From the NCBI GenBank assembly GCA_016186235.1, contig JACPMD010000113.1, forward strand, positions 1 to 8,464: a stretch of DNA of 8,464 nt. The letters are read 5' to 3'. Shown piece after piece: positions 1-6,427 of this stretch; the stretch's first letter is position 1; each line of letters begins with the position of its first letter. The position numbers and the translations under genes were made by a program. The stretch is from Candidatus Roizmanbacteria bacterium. Lineage in GTDB: Bacteria > Patescibacteriota > Microgenomatia > UBA1406 > GWC2-37-13. The notes beneath the pieces are model-generated. The model ran no database searches, was not told the origin of the DNA, and saw only the letters and a list, made by a program, of their open reading frames with translations.

Positions 1-1
1 A

Positions 2-169
2 GGAACTAGAATTATGGTCTGGCAAATATTGGAATTGCTCGAAGCTGGCGAGACTTCTAAAAATATATACGAAGCCTATCCATCGCTTCCAAAAGGGTCT
101 ATTGAAATCGCTCTCCATTACGCTGCGGAAAAACTAAAACAATCATACTATTCTTCAACGAATGCGTAA
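2..169 (+). CDS. DUF433 family antitoxin-like protein, 3' part only
   Basis: The reading frame is open from the window edge to the TAA at 167-169 and gives 55 residues beginning GTRIMVWQILELLEAGE. This matches the C-terminal half of DUF433 (the GTR-[IV]-x-V-W-x-IL core, then a yPsLp segment and an aL-Y-AA helix), a small winged-helix fold proposed as the antitoxin and DNA-binding partner of PIN-like toxins. About 25-30 N-terminal residues usual for the family (the region ending in the GTR core) lie upstream of the window, so the start and promoter cannot be seen. The stop overlaps the start of the next gene by 8 bp, the usual arrangement of an antitoxin-toxin operon with coupled translation. 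The family call rests on motif memory and the partner gene; the antitoxin role is inferred. Confidence 0.8.
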   Translation, partial: GTRIMVWQILELLEAGETSKNIYEAYPSLPKGSIEIALHYAAEKLKQSYYSSTNA

Positions 170-506
170 AAAATCTGTAGAAACAAGGTTTCTCCTCGAT
201 GAGAACGTAGATATTAGGCTTTCTTCTTTTCTCAAGAAAAAAGGTTTTGATGTGGAATTTGCTCCGAAAGGGATAAAAAATAGTAACCTCATAAATTTAG
301 CAAAAGAAAAAGCATGTATCCTTATCACTCATGATAAAGATTTTGCAAACAGTAATCTATACGACCCGGTCACGTTTGCAGGAATGATTGTTCTTCGTAT
401 TCATCCTCCTAGACTAAACAACCTGGTGGTTTCCCTTGACAAGTTTCTCAATAAAAACAAATCACTCGATTTTAGAGGCAAAATATTCATTCTAACTGGA
501 GTCTAA
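162..506 (+). CDS. DUF5615 family PIN-like protein, probable toxin/RNase
   Basis: This 114-residue protein has the signature of DUF5615 PIN-like proteins: an N-terminal strand with LLDEN (residues 11-15), a helix ending in KKGFDVE, and ILITHDKDF (53-61). The acidic residues D13, E14, D58 and D60 are candidates for the metal-binding site of a PIN-type nuclease, and the length is normal for the family. Members are usually encoded directly behind a DUF433 gene and are regarded as toxin components of a type II-like module; RNase activity is inferred from the fold, not shown. ATG at 162 overlaps the DUF433 stop by 8 bp. No Shine-Dalgarno precedes it, so translation probably depends on coupling; a weak TACTAT at 146-151 might allow a separate transcript. 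The N-terminus is about seven residues longer than the typical M-x-FLLDEN start, but no other start codon is available in frame. Confidence 0.85.
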   Translation: MRKKSVETRFLLDENVDIRLSSFLKKKGFDVEFAPKGIKNSNLINLAKEKACILITHDKDFANSNLYDPVTFAGMIVLRIHPPRLNNLVVSLDKFLNKNKSLDFRGKIFILTGV

Positions 507-514
507 CCTATAAT
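486..514 (+). promoter_or_regulatory. Promoter of the 521-1249 gene (predicted leaderless)
   Basis: A perfect TATAAT at 509-514 follows a weak -35 (TTCATT, 486-491) at 17 bp. The hexamer ends 6 nt before the ATG at 521, so transcription should begin at or within about a base of the start codon. The promoter lies partly inside the 3' end of the toxin gene. The GAAGG at 515-519 is only 1 nt from the ATG, too close to act as a normal Shine-Dalgarno. Confidence 0.6.
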
Positions 515-520
515 GAAGGT

Positions 521-1249
521 ATGAATACTCAGGAGGAGTCCGAAAACTCTTCGGCGTTAGAAAAAATAAGCGAGGAAAAGCTTTTGGCAGAATTAGCTCG
601 ACGCTTGAGAAGTTCTCCGGCTGTTAACCCAACCACAGTAGCTTCTTTAGAATCACTTACGAGTGAATTAAGAGACAGAGTAAATCAACAATTATCGTCA
701 GTTCCCGCTCCCGCAGATACGGTTAGTCCGCAAGAGTTAACAAAAAAGAATTGGGTAGAAATAATAAGACAGCAAGGGAAGGGTTTTCTACATGGAAAGA
801 TTCTCCCAGATTGGCTTGATGAAAGTAAACATACACAACCTCAGAAATCCAAAGACGACCTCCCTAATATATTTCCGGGAGCTTTTAACATGAGTGTCGA
901 CATGCAGAATGGGCAAGGAGCGTGGTCTCATAGAGATTTCGCTTCGGCAGGCAGACGACCTCATAGCGCTTTTTATTTTTTCTTATTACTTCCAGAACCC
1001 AAAGGATCAGAGTTTTCTCAAGCAGTAAGACAAAGTCCTGATTTGCTCGAAGAGGTTTTCCAGGGAGTTTACCCTGGTCTGACAGAAAGAGGACTACAGC
1101 GGTTACAGACCGATAAAATAGTGCATATTCTAGCTCCAGACACGATTCGAGATAGAAGCGCTGCTTACAAATTTATGAGAAGAGATTTTCCTAAAGTCTT
1201 AGTTAAACCTTGGTCTTACTCAAGAGTCGTGGGTGAACAACCGAAGTAA
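521..1249 (+). CDS. Hypothetical protein, 242 residues, family not recognised
   Basis: I do not recognise this protein. It is soluble by inspection, with no signal peptide or membrane segment. Residues 1-60 are rich in Glu, Ser, Leu and Arg and probably form helices (EKLLAELARRLR and a later SLTSELRDRV stretch). A Pro/Ala/Ser-rich linker follows around residues 58-70. The rest (about 74-242) looks like a folded domain, with aromatic clusters such as WVEIIRQQGKGFLHGKILPDW, then a SAFYFFLLLPEP strand near the middle and a C-terminal RRDFPKVLVKPWSYSRV segment. The start at 521 is supported by TATAAT ending 6 nt upstream. The gene follows the toxin gene by 14 bp but seems to have its own promoter, so it need not belong to the TA module. 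It ends 4 bp from the stop of the opposing rpsJ. Codon use resembles its neighbours. Confidence 0.75.
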   Translation: MNTQEESENSSALEKISEEKLLAELARRLRSSPAVNPTTVASLESLTSELRDRVNQQLSSVPAPADTVSPQELTKKNWVEIIRQQGKGFLHGKILPDWLDESKHTQPQKSKDDLPNIFPGAFNMSVDMQNGQGAWSHRDFASAGRRPHSAFYFFLLLPEPKGSEFSQAVRQSPDLLEEVFQGVYPGLTERGLQRLQTDKIVHILAPDTIRDRSAAYKFMRRDFPKVLVKPWSYSRVVGEQPK

Positions 1250-1253
1250 AAAA

Positions 1254-1562
1254 TTACATCTTTACCTCAACCTCAACACCGGCAGGAAGTTCGAGATGCA
1301 TGAGAGAATCAATGGTTTGGTTAGTTGGATTAACAATATCGATGAAGCGTTTGTGAATTTTTAAGCCGAAGTGTTCGCGAGCGTCTTTATCGGTGAATGG
1401 AGATTTCGTTACTACGTAGACTTCTTTTTTTGTGGGAAGAGGAATTGGCCCTACTACTGAGGCGCCTGTTCTCATTGCCGTATCGACAATCTTTTGACAG
1501 GTCTCGTCTATCAGTCTGTGATCGTATGCTTTTAAGCGGATTCGAATCCGTCCCTTTGGCAT
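1254..1562 (-). CDS. rpsJ: 30S ribosomal protein S10
   Basis: This is a 102-residue, full-length S10 (NusE), a protein of the 30S head that elsewhere also pairs with NusB in antitermination. Recognisable parts are the N-terminal RIRLKAYDHRLID strand and helix, the GPIPLPTKKEVYVV loop and strand, the SPFTDKDAREHFGLKIHKR region that reaches into the 16S rRNA, and the C-terminal ELPAGVEVEVKM. It lies 30 bp behind tuf on the same strand and is probably co-transcribed with it, as in the str-type order fusA-tuf-rpsJ of several phyla. Unusually, rplC and the rest of the S10 operon do not follow; the next gene is convergent, with stops 4 bp apart and no terminator between. No Shine-Dalgarno is visible before its ATG: the preceding 30 nt are A/T-rich with a T7 run. 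Confidence 0.97.
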   Translation of the reverse strand: MPKGRIRIRLKAYDHRLIDETCQKIVDTAMRTGASVVGPIPLPTKKEVYVVTKSPFTDKDAREHFGLKIHKRFIDIVNPTNQTIDSLMHLELPAGVEVEVKM

Positions 1563-1592
1563 TGTTTAAAAGTGCAAAAAAACTTATTGGCT

Positions 1593-2777
1593 TTATTTAA
1601 GTATCTTTGTCACAACTCCTGCTCCTACTGTGTGTCCACCTTCCCGAACTGCGAATTTCAGCCCTTCTTCAAGCGCTACTGGATAAATGAGTTTAGCCGT
1701 TATTTTCACATTATCTCCAGGCATTACCATCTCTACGCCTGAAGGCAGCGTAACTTCGCCCGTTACATCAGTAGTTCTGATGTAGAATTGCGGCCTGTAT
1801 CCTTTAAAGAACGGGGTGTGCCGACCTCCTTCTTCTTTTGTAAGGACGTAAATTTCTGCTTCAAACTCCGTGTGAGGAGTCACAGATCCTGGTTTGGCAA
1901 GCACTTGGCCTCGCAGTACATCTTCTTTTTCAACTCCTCTAAGTAGCAGCCCTACATTATCGCCTGCCCTTGCCTCATCGAGCGTTTTTCTAAACATCTC
2001 GACGCCTGTAACGACGGTTTTCTTTGTGGCTTTTAATCCGACGATTTCAACTTCCTCATTCAACTTAAGAACTCCTCGTTCAACTCTTCCTGTAACGACT
2101 GTTCCTCGACCGGCGATCGTAAAGACATCCTCGATCGGCATCAAGAACGGCTTATCGACTGGGCGTGTCGGCTCGGGCATATATTCATCCACGGCTTTTA
2201 TCAACTCTTCAATAGCTTTTACAGATTCTGGATCATCTGAGAGCGCTTTTAATGCTGATCCTTTGATGACGGGAACCTTATCACCGGGAAATTTATATTT
2301 CTTCAGGAGGTCCCTTATTTCCATTTCAACAAGATCAAGAAGTTCCTTGTCTTGTACCATATCTACCTTATTCAAAAAGACAACGACAGCCGGAACGTTT
2401 ACTTGTCGTGCAAGTAAAATATGTTCGCGGGTTTGGGGCATCGGTCCATCCGGCGCAGATACCACCAAGATTGCTCCATCCATTTGAGCAGCTCCTGTAA
2501 TCATATTCTTGATGTAGTCTGCATGACCTGGAGCATCGATATGTGCATAATGTCTTTTGTCAGTTTCGTATTCTGAATGGTGAAGATTGATGGTAACGCC
2601 ACGAGCTCTTTCTTCTGGAGCTTTATCGATGTCCTCATACTTGAGAAACTTTGCTTGGCCTTTCTTTGACAAAACGTAGTGAATCGCTGATGTCAGAGTA
2701 GTCTTACCATGATCGACGTGGCCGATCGTTCCAATATTTAAATGAGGTTTGGTTCTTTTGAAAACTCCTTGTGCCAT
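1593..2777 (-). CDS. tuf: Translation elongation factor EF-Tu
   Basis: EF-Tu is the GTPase that carries aminoacyl-tRNA to the ribosomal A site. The 394 residues are full length. The GTPase motifs are G1 GHVDHGKT (19-26), G2 RGVTI (59-63, with the conserved Thr62), G3 DAPGH (81-85, His85 being the catalytic histidine), G4 NKVD (136-139) and G5 SALK (174-177). Beta-barrel domains 2 and 3 follow ([25 protein letters not shown] near the C-terminus). Against E. coli EF-Tu the usual Cys of DCPGH is Ala, that of NKCD is Val and that of the [10 protein letters not shown] stretch is Val, so the protein has no cysteine at all; it has no tryptophan either. The start [20 protein letters not shown] matches the family. 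It heads a tuf-rpsJ unit on the minus strand, with its own strong promoter in the 126-bp region shared with the divergent membrane-protein gene. Confidence 0.98.
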   Translation of the reverse strand: MAQGVFKRTKPHLNIGTIGHVDHGKTTLTSAIHYVLSKKGQAKFLKYEDIDKAPEERARGVTINLHHSEYETDKRHYAHIDAPGHADYIKNMITGAAQMDGAILVVSAPDGPMPQTREHILLARQVNVPAVVVFLNKVDMVQDKELLDLVEMEIRDLLKKYKFPGDKVPVIKGSALKALSDDPESVKAIEELIKAVDEYMPEPTRPVDKPFLMPIEDVFTIAGRGTVVTGRVERGVLKLNEEVEIVGLKATKKTVVTGVEMFRKTLDEARAGDNVGLLLRGVEKEDVLRGQVLAKPGSVTPHTEFEAEIYVLTKEEGGRHTPFFKGYRPQFYIRTTDVTGEVTLPSGVEMVMPGDNVKITAKLIYPVALEEGLKFAVREGGHTVGAGVVTKILK

Positions 2778-2786
2778 ATTTTCTCA

Positions 2787-2814
2787 ATTATATATAAAAA
2801 GATAAAAAATGCAA
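2787..2814 (-). promoter_or_regulatory. tuf promoter (predicted leaderless or nearly so)
   Basis: Reading the minus strand, TTGCAT (2814-2809) is followed after 16 bp by a perfect TATAAT (2792-2787), within a run of A/T. The -10 ends 9 nt before the tuf ATG, which predicts a leader of only 0-3 nt. The intervening TGAGAAAAT holds at best a very weak Shine-Dalgarno. Confidence 0.65.
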
Positions 2815-2824
2815 GACTTTATTC

Positions 2825-2853
2825 AGCCTAACTTTTTACTTAAAAAAAGTCAA
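2825..2853 (-). promoter_or_regulatory. Possible second, distal tuf promoter
   Basis: On the minus strand, TTGACT (2853-2848) lies 17 bp before TAGGCT (2830-2825). The -35 is good and the -10 is poor (3 of 6). The block around this -35 repeats the block around the proximal -35 (GTCTTGNNTTTTTT, 39 bp apart), which suggests a duplicated promoter. A transcript from here would carry a leader of about 40 nt. Confidence 0.3.
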
Positions 2854-2866
2854 GACCTATTGACAA

Positions 2867-2895
2867 TTGATTTTTCTTTGGAACTTATTTATTAT
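2867..2895 (+). promoter_or_regulatory. Promoter of the DUF1189-type gene (predicted leaderless)
   Basis: TTGATT (2867-2872), a 17-bp spacer and TATTAT (2890-2895) sit just upstream of the ATG at 2904. The -10 ends 8 nt before the start codon, so the transcript should start at or within 2 nt of it. A TTGACA at 2860-2865 looks better as a -35 but is 24 bp from this -10, too far. The divergent tuf promoter(s) lie immediately to the left. Confidence 0.55.
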
Positions 2896-2903
2896 GGTTA
2901 AAG

Positions 2904-3773
2904 ATGACAAAACTTAAAACATTTTGGCACGTCTTCACAAATAGTCTCATCCCAAACACAAGCTATTATCACAAGATTTTAAAGAGCCCTTTTTCGTTTT
3001 CTCTTAAGTATTTCCTAACATTGATTGTCATTTTAAATTTACTTTTTGGCGCTTTTCTTGCTCTAAAACTCAACCCTTGGAAGATACATGAGACATTCCA
3101 AAGTTTAGTGTCAAGCCTCGATGAATTTCCTAATAATTTGACTATCAGCGTCAAAGATGGAGTTCTCATGACTAATTACAACAAACCTTATTTTCTTTGG
3201 TTTGATTATAAAGATAGCAAACGTTTGCTTCTTGTCATCGATGAAACCGCAACAGCTGAAAAAATTTATGAATATAGATCCGATATGCTTTTGACAAGAG
3301 GAGAACTTGTTATCAGAAATCCTAAAGACACTTCAGAAATACAAATACTTAACCTTTCTTACGTTAACCAACAGACTATAAATAAAGATATCATTTTAAA
3401 AGTCCAGGAATATATTCGTGAGATAACACGGTTTATTCTTTTGAGTTATCCTCTACTGTTGATTCTTACTATGATATTTTTAGTACTGGCCTCTTTTTTT
3501 TCAACAGCGCTCTATCTTGTCATTGCAAGCGCGGTGGTGTATATTTTCTATCTGTTCTTTTTGAGGAAAAAAACTCAACCAACCTTTAAAAACGCCTTTC
3601 AGATCTCGCTTCACTCGATTACTACACCGCTTCTTTTAAATTATGTTCTCGGAATGTTTTACCTCGGCATACCGCTCTTACCATTTTTCTTTTTATTCCT
3701 CATCGTCGTCTTTACGTTTGCCGGAATCTACGACGCTCACCTCCACAATACGAATCATCATCGGAGAGAATAG
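2904..3773 (+). CDS. DUF1189-type integral membrane protein
   Basis: This 289-residue membrane protein has a plan that fits DUF1189 (the family of Bacillus YvdJ): a cytoplasmic FWHVFTNSLIPNTSYY start, a transmembrane segment at about 33-54, a large extracytoplasmic domain at about 55-175, then three or four hydrophobic segments near 176-197, 199-219, 235-252 and 254-275. The loop contains LTISVKDGVLMTNYNKPY (79-96), like the 'P.i.i.dG.v' element I associate with this family. The tail is short and His/Arg-rich. DUF1189 proteins have no firmly known function; some sit near maltodextrin genes, but nothing here supports a sugar role. It is transcribed divergently from tuf and followed 36 bp later by the helicase gene, with no terminator seen between them. 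The start at 2904 is supported by the promoter placed against it. Confidence 0.65.
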   Translation: MTKLKTFWHVFTNSLIPNTSYYHKILKSPFSFSLKYFLTLIVILNLLFGAFLALKLNPWKIHETFQSLVSSLDEFPNNLTISVKDGVLMTNYNKPYFLWFDYKDSKRLLLVIDETATAEKIYEYRSDMLLTRGELVIRNPKDTSEIQILNLSYVNQQTINKDIILKVQEYIREITRFILLSYPLLLILTMIFLVLASFFSTALYLVIASAVVYIFYLFFLRKKTQPTFKNAFQISLHSITTPLLLNYVLGMFYLGIPLLPFFFLFLIVVFTFAGIYDAHLHNTNHHRRE

Positions 3774-3794
3774 CTACAAGAGTACTTCCACTTT

Positions 3795-3803
3795 TGTTAC
3801 AAT
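3795..3803 (+). promoter_or_regulatory. Extended -10 promoter of the helicase gene (predicted leaderless)
   Basis: TGTTACAAT contains an extended -10 (TG-N-TACAAT, hexamer 3798-3803) that ends 6 nt before the ATG at 3810. No good -35 is present at 16-18 bp, as often holds for extended -10 promoters. Of the three nearby ATGs (3802, 3806, 3810) only 3810 opens the long frame. Confidence 0.5.
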
Positions 3804-3809
3804 GAATGG

Positions 3810-6389
3810 ATGGACCTAGAGGAAACTACGGCTCTTAATCCCGAACAGAAACAATCAGTCGAATATACCAGAGGACCTCTCCTCATTATAGCCGGCGCAG
3901 GGACGGGAAAAACCAGAATTATAGTTGAAAAAATTAAATACCTCATCAAACAAAATCTTGCAAAACCTGAACAAATTCTTGCTTTGACCTTCACCGAGAA
4001 AGCAGCCTCAGAAATGGAAGAACGAGTTGATAAAGCAATTCCCTATGGATATTTCCAGATGTGGATTTCAACGTTTCATTCCTTTGCTGACCAAATTCTC
4101 AAGGAGCACGCAGCCCATATCGGACTCCCGCCTGACTTTCGTATCATAACCGATGCCGAGGTAATACTTTTTTTGAGAAAAAATCTCTTTCTCTTTCGGC
4201 TCGATTACTTTCGCCCCTTAGGAAACCCAACCAAATTTCTTGAGGCGTTTGTACAACACTTTGCAAGACTACGGGACGAAAATATTTCTCCTTATGACTA
4301 TCTCTTATGGGCTAAGAATGTCAGCAAAAAAGAGTTGGATAATGAAGAAAAAGCAAAATATCTCGAATTAGCCCATACCTATAAAAAATATCAAGAGCTT
4401 AAGATTAAAGAAAATCTTGCGGATTTCTCTGACTTAGTGTTTTATCTTATAGAGCTTTTTAAGAAAAGAGAAAGCGTACTCGATTTGTACCGACGTACTT
4501 TCAAGTATGTTCTTGTCGATGAATTTCAAGATACAAATATTGCTCAGTATCAACTGCTAAAACTTCTCTGCCCGCCGCTGAAACAACCGCAATTAACAGT
4601 GGTCGGGGATGATTCCCAAGCTATATATAAATTTAGGGGGGCCTCTGTCTCAAATATTCTTACTTTTATTCATGATTATCCTAAAGCCAAACAGATTACT
4701 CTAAGAAATAACTACCGATCAAATCAATCCATTCTCGACTCGGCATATCGCCTCATAAAACACAACGATCCTGCAATGGATATATTTCGAATTGACATTA
4801 AAGATATAAGCCTTCTTTTAGCTTTCTCGAAAAAAATTAGCAGATCGCTTTTTGACGCCATTGAAATTTATACCTCTTTCTTTGGGGATAAGCAGCAGGA
4901 GTTTACCAATTACGAGAAATATCTCCCTCTTGTAAAAGAAGAAAGTCGAAAAAAACTGCAGGATATTCTCCACATGATAAAACGCCACCTCGGCCTTCTG
5001 AGAAAAGAAACAGCCGGCCAAATTCTCTATTTTTTCCTTGAAGACACAAAATATTTGAATAGCCTTGTTTCATATAAAACTGAGAAGGATGAAAAGATTG
5101 CTCTCAACATCTCGAAGTTTTTTAATAAACTCAAATCATTCGAAACTACTCACGAGGATGCATCGGTTACGAGCGTAGTCGAGTACATCGACATGAGTAT
5201 GCGGTTAGGAGAATCACCGCTCGCAACAGAAACAGATATTGCTAGCTATAATGCGGTAAATATGTTGACTGTGCATTCAGCCAAAGGACTCGAGTTTCCA
5301 ATCGTCTTCCTCGTCAACTTAAGCCGCGGACGATTTCCCACCTATTCCAAAAAGGAAGCAATCCCTATTCCTCAAGCGCTGATCAAGGAAATACTTCCAG
5401 AGGGAGATTATCATCTCGAGGAAGAACGACGCCTTTTTTACGTCGGGATGACTCGTGCGATGGATAAGGTATTTACGTCGGCCTCCGTGCTTTATGGCGA
5501 AGGAAAAAGGGAAAGAAAATTGTCGCCGTTTGTGATAGAAGCTCTAGGCGTTGACTTTATTAAAAAACATCTTGTTGTAAGGAAGGACGAAAAACAACAG
5601 CTCACAATCTTTGATTTTAAAAAGGTCGAGGAGAAAATCAGCAAAGAAAAAATGCCTATCACTCACTTTTCTTATTCACAAATAGAATCCTATAAACTGT
5701 GCCCGCTCCAGTATAAATATCGCTATGTCTTAAAGATACCAACCACACCATCGTCCGCGACCTCTTTTGGTGAAAGCATCCACAAAGTGCTCCAGAAATT
5801 TTATCAGGAGTTTTTAAGCAATACTTCTATCAGTAAAGAAAGGTTGATTCAAATCCTTCGCGAAGTATGGGTCCCTGTCGGATACGACACAGAGGTGCAC
5901 GAAGCAAAGATGAAAAAAGAAGCCGAGAAAATGCTGCTTACTTTTTTTGAAAAATATCACAACCCAGCTATAAAAATAGTCGCTCTCGAGAAGCTCTTCA
6001 AGATTAAAGTAGACAACTCCACATTTATTACCGGTAAAATTGATCGGGTAGACGTAAATGGCAACAACGGCATTGAAATTATTGATTACAAAACGGGCCA
6101 AAAACCAGATAAGGATAAATTACAACAAAGCCTTCAGCTCTCTATCTACGCACTCGCAGCAACTGATAAAGGACTCTATAACAAGAAATTAGACGAAGTT
6201 ACCCTTACGTTTTACTACTTACAAAAGCTGGAAAAGTTCTCAATGAAAAGAACTGCTAAAGACATGGAAAAGATGCATGAAAAGATAAAATCAACTGTCA
6301 AAAACATACGACAGAATGAGTTTCTTCCTAATGTTGGCCCGTGGTGCGACTTCTGCGCTTTTCGGATGATCTGCGAGGCCTGGCAGTAA
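3810..6389 (+). CDS. UvrD/PcrA-type (SF1A) DNA helicase with C-terminal PD-(D/E)XK nuclease domain
   Basis: An 859-residue ATP-dependent helicase-nuclease, probably acting in double-strand break processing or repair in the manner of AdnA/AddAB/RecB proteins. Helicase motifs in order: Q motif LNPEQKQSV (9-17), Walker A AGAGTGKT (28-35), Ia LTFTEKAA (59-66), Ic TFHSF (88-92), II VDEFQDT (236-242), III GDDSQAIYKFRGA (266-278), IV NNYRS (300-304), V TVHSAKGLEF (487-496), VI EEERRLFYVGMTRA (537-550). The C-terminal domain starts at about 648 with FSYSQIESYKLCP and carries GKIDRVD (742-748), EIIDYKTG (756-763) and a QxxLQLSIYAL helix; D745, D759 and K761 fit the nuclease site. Cys631, Cys846, Cys849 and Cys855 match the four-cysteine 4Fe-4S pattern of AddB/Cas4-type nucleases. 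Oddity: about 110 residues normally found after motif IV (the EA...AVLyR...GG..F region) seem to be missing at about residue 319. The gene has its own leaderless-type promoter and is followed 38 bp later by a GT2 gene. Confidence 0.92.
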   Translation: MDLEETTALNPEQKQSVEYTRGPLLIIAGAGTGKTRIIVEKIKYLIKQNLAKPEQILALTFTEKAASEMEERVDKAIPYGYFQMWISTFHSFADQILKEHAAHIGLPPDFRIITDAEVILFLRKNLFLFRLDYFRPLGNPTKFLEAFVQHFARLRDENISPYDYLLWAKNVSKKELDNEEKAKYLELAHTYKKYQELKIKENLADFSDLVFYLIELFKKRESVLDLYRRTFKYVLVDEFQDTNIAQYQLLKLLCPPLKQPQLTVVGDDSQAIYKFRGASVSNILTFIHDYPKAKQITLRNNYRSNQSILDSAYRLIKHNDPAMDIFRIDIKDISLLLAFSKKISRSLFDAIEIYTSFFGDKQQEFTNYEKYLPLVKEESRKKLQDILHMIKRHLGLLRKETAGQILYFFLEDTKYLNSLVSYKTEKDEKIALNISKFFNKLKSFETTHEDASVTSVVEYIDMSMRLGESPLATETDIASYNAVNMLTVHSAKGLEFPIVFLVNLSRGRFPTYSKKEAIPIPQALIKEILPEGDYHLEEERRLFYVGMTRAMDKVFTSASVLYGEGKRERKLSPFVIEALGVDFIKKHLVVRKDEKQQLTIFDFKKVEEKISKEKMPITHFSYSQIESYKLCPLQYKYRYVLKIPTTPSSATSFGESIHKVLQKFYQEFLSNTSISKERLIQILREVWVPVGYDTEVHEAKMKKEAEKMLLTFFEKYHNPAIKIVALEKLFKIKVDNSTFITGKIDRVDVNGNNGIEIIDYKTGQKPDKDKLQQSLQLSIYALAATDKGLYNKKLDEVTLTFYYLQKLEKFSMKRTAKDMEKMHEKIKSTVKNIRQNEFLPNVGPWCDFCAFRMICEAWQ

Positions 6390-6390
6390 A

Positions 6391-6405
6391 CCTCGCTAAG
6401 CGGGG
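6391..6405 (+). other. Short hairpin just after the helicase stop
   Basis: CCTCGC-TAA-GCGGGG can form a 6-bp stem (one G-U pair) with a 3-nt loop, starting 1 nt after the TAA. It is followed by AAAATTT, not by a U tract, so it is a poor intrinsic terminator; it could stabilise the 3' end of the mRNA or cause a pause. Confidence 0.3.
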
Positions 6406-6411
6406 AAAATT

Positions 6412-6420
6412 TGGTACAAT
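6412..6420 (+). promoter_or_regulatory. Extended -10 promoter of the GT2 gene (predicted leaderless)
   Basis: TGGTACAAT is an extended -10 (TG-N-TACAAT, hexamer 6415-6420), nearly the same as the element before the helicase gene. It ends 7 nt before the ATG at 6428. This fixes the start at 6428 instead of an in-frame ATG at 6341 that lies inside the helicase gene. No clear -35 is seen. Confidence 0.5.
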
Positions 6421-6427
6421 ACAAGAT

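Noticed and set aside
1397..1600. Open frame opposite rpsJ
   Set aside because: Antisense shadow of S10, with Leu/Arg-rich low-complexity sequence and no promoter.
1894..2487. A 197-codon open frame on the + strand opposite tuf
   Set aside because: It lies wholly antisense to a highly conserved EF-Tu; its Ser/Thr-rich composition is what the complement of tuf codons gives, and it has no start signal.
2860..2865. TTGACA as the -35 of the DUF1189-type gene
   Set aside because: It is 24 bp from the -10 at 2890-2895; TTGATT at 2867-2872 has the proper 17-bp spacing.
5814..6101. Minus-strand open frame within the helicase nuclease domain
   Set aside because: Entirely inside a gene with clear nuclease motifs on the + strand; no recognisable protein features. 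The same holds for the other minus-strand frames at 2969-3169, 3797-3994, 4818-5021, 6215-6424, 6328-6564 and 7484-7666.
6391..6405. Intrinsic terminator after the helicase gene
   Set aside because: The stem is short and is followed by AAAATTT instead of a T run; kept only as a low-confidence hairpin.
6341..6427. 29-codon N-terminal extension of the GT2 gene
   Set aside because: It overlaps the helicase C-terminus, including its Fe-S cysteines, and does not resemble a GT2 N-terminus; the extended -10 at 6412-6420 supports 6428.
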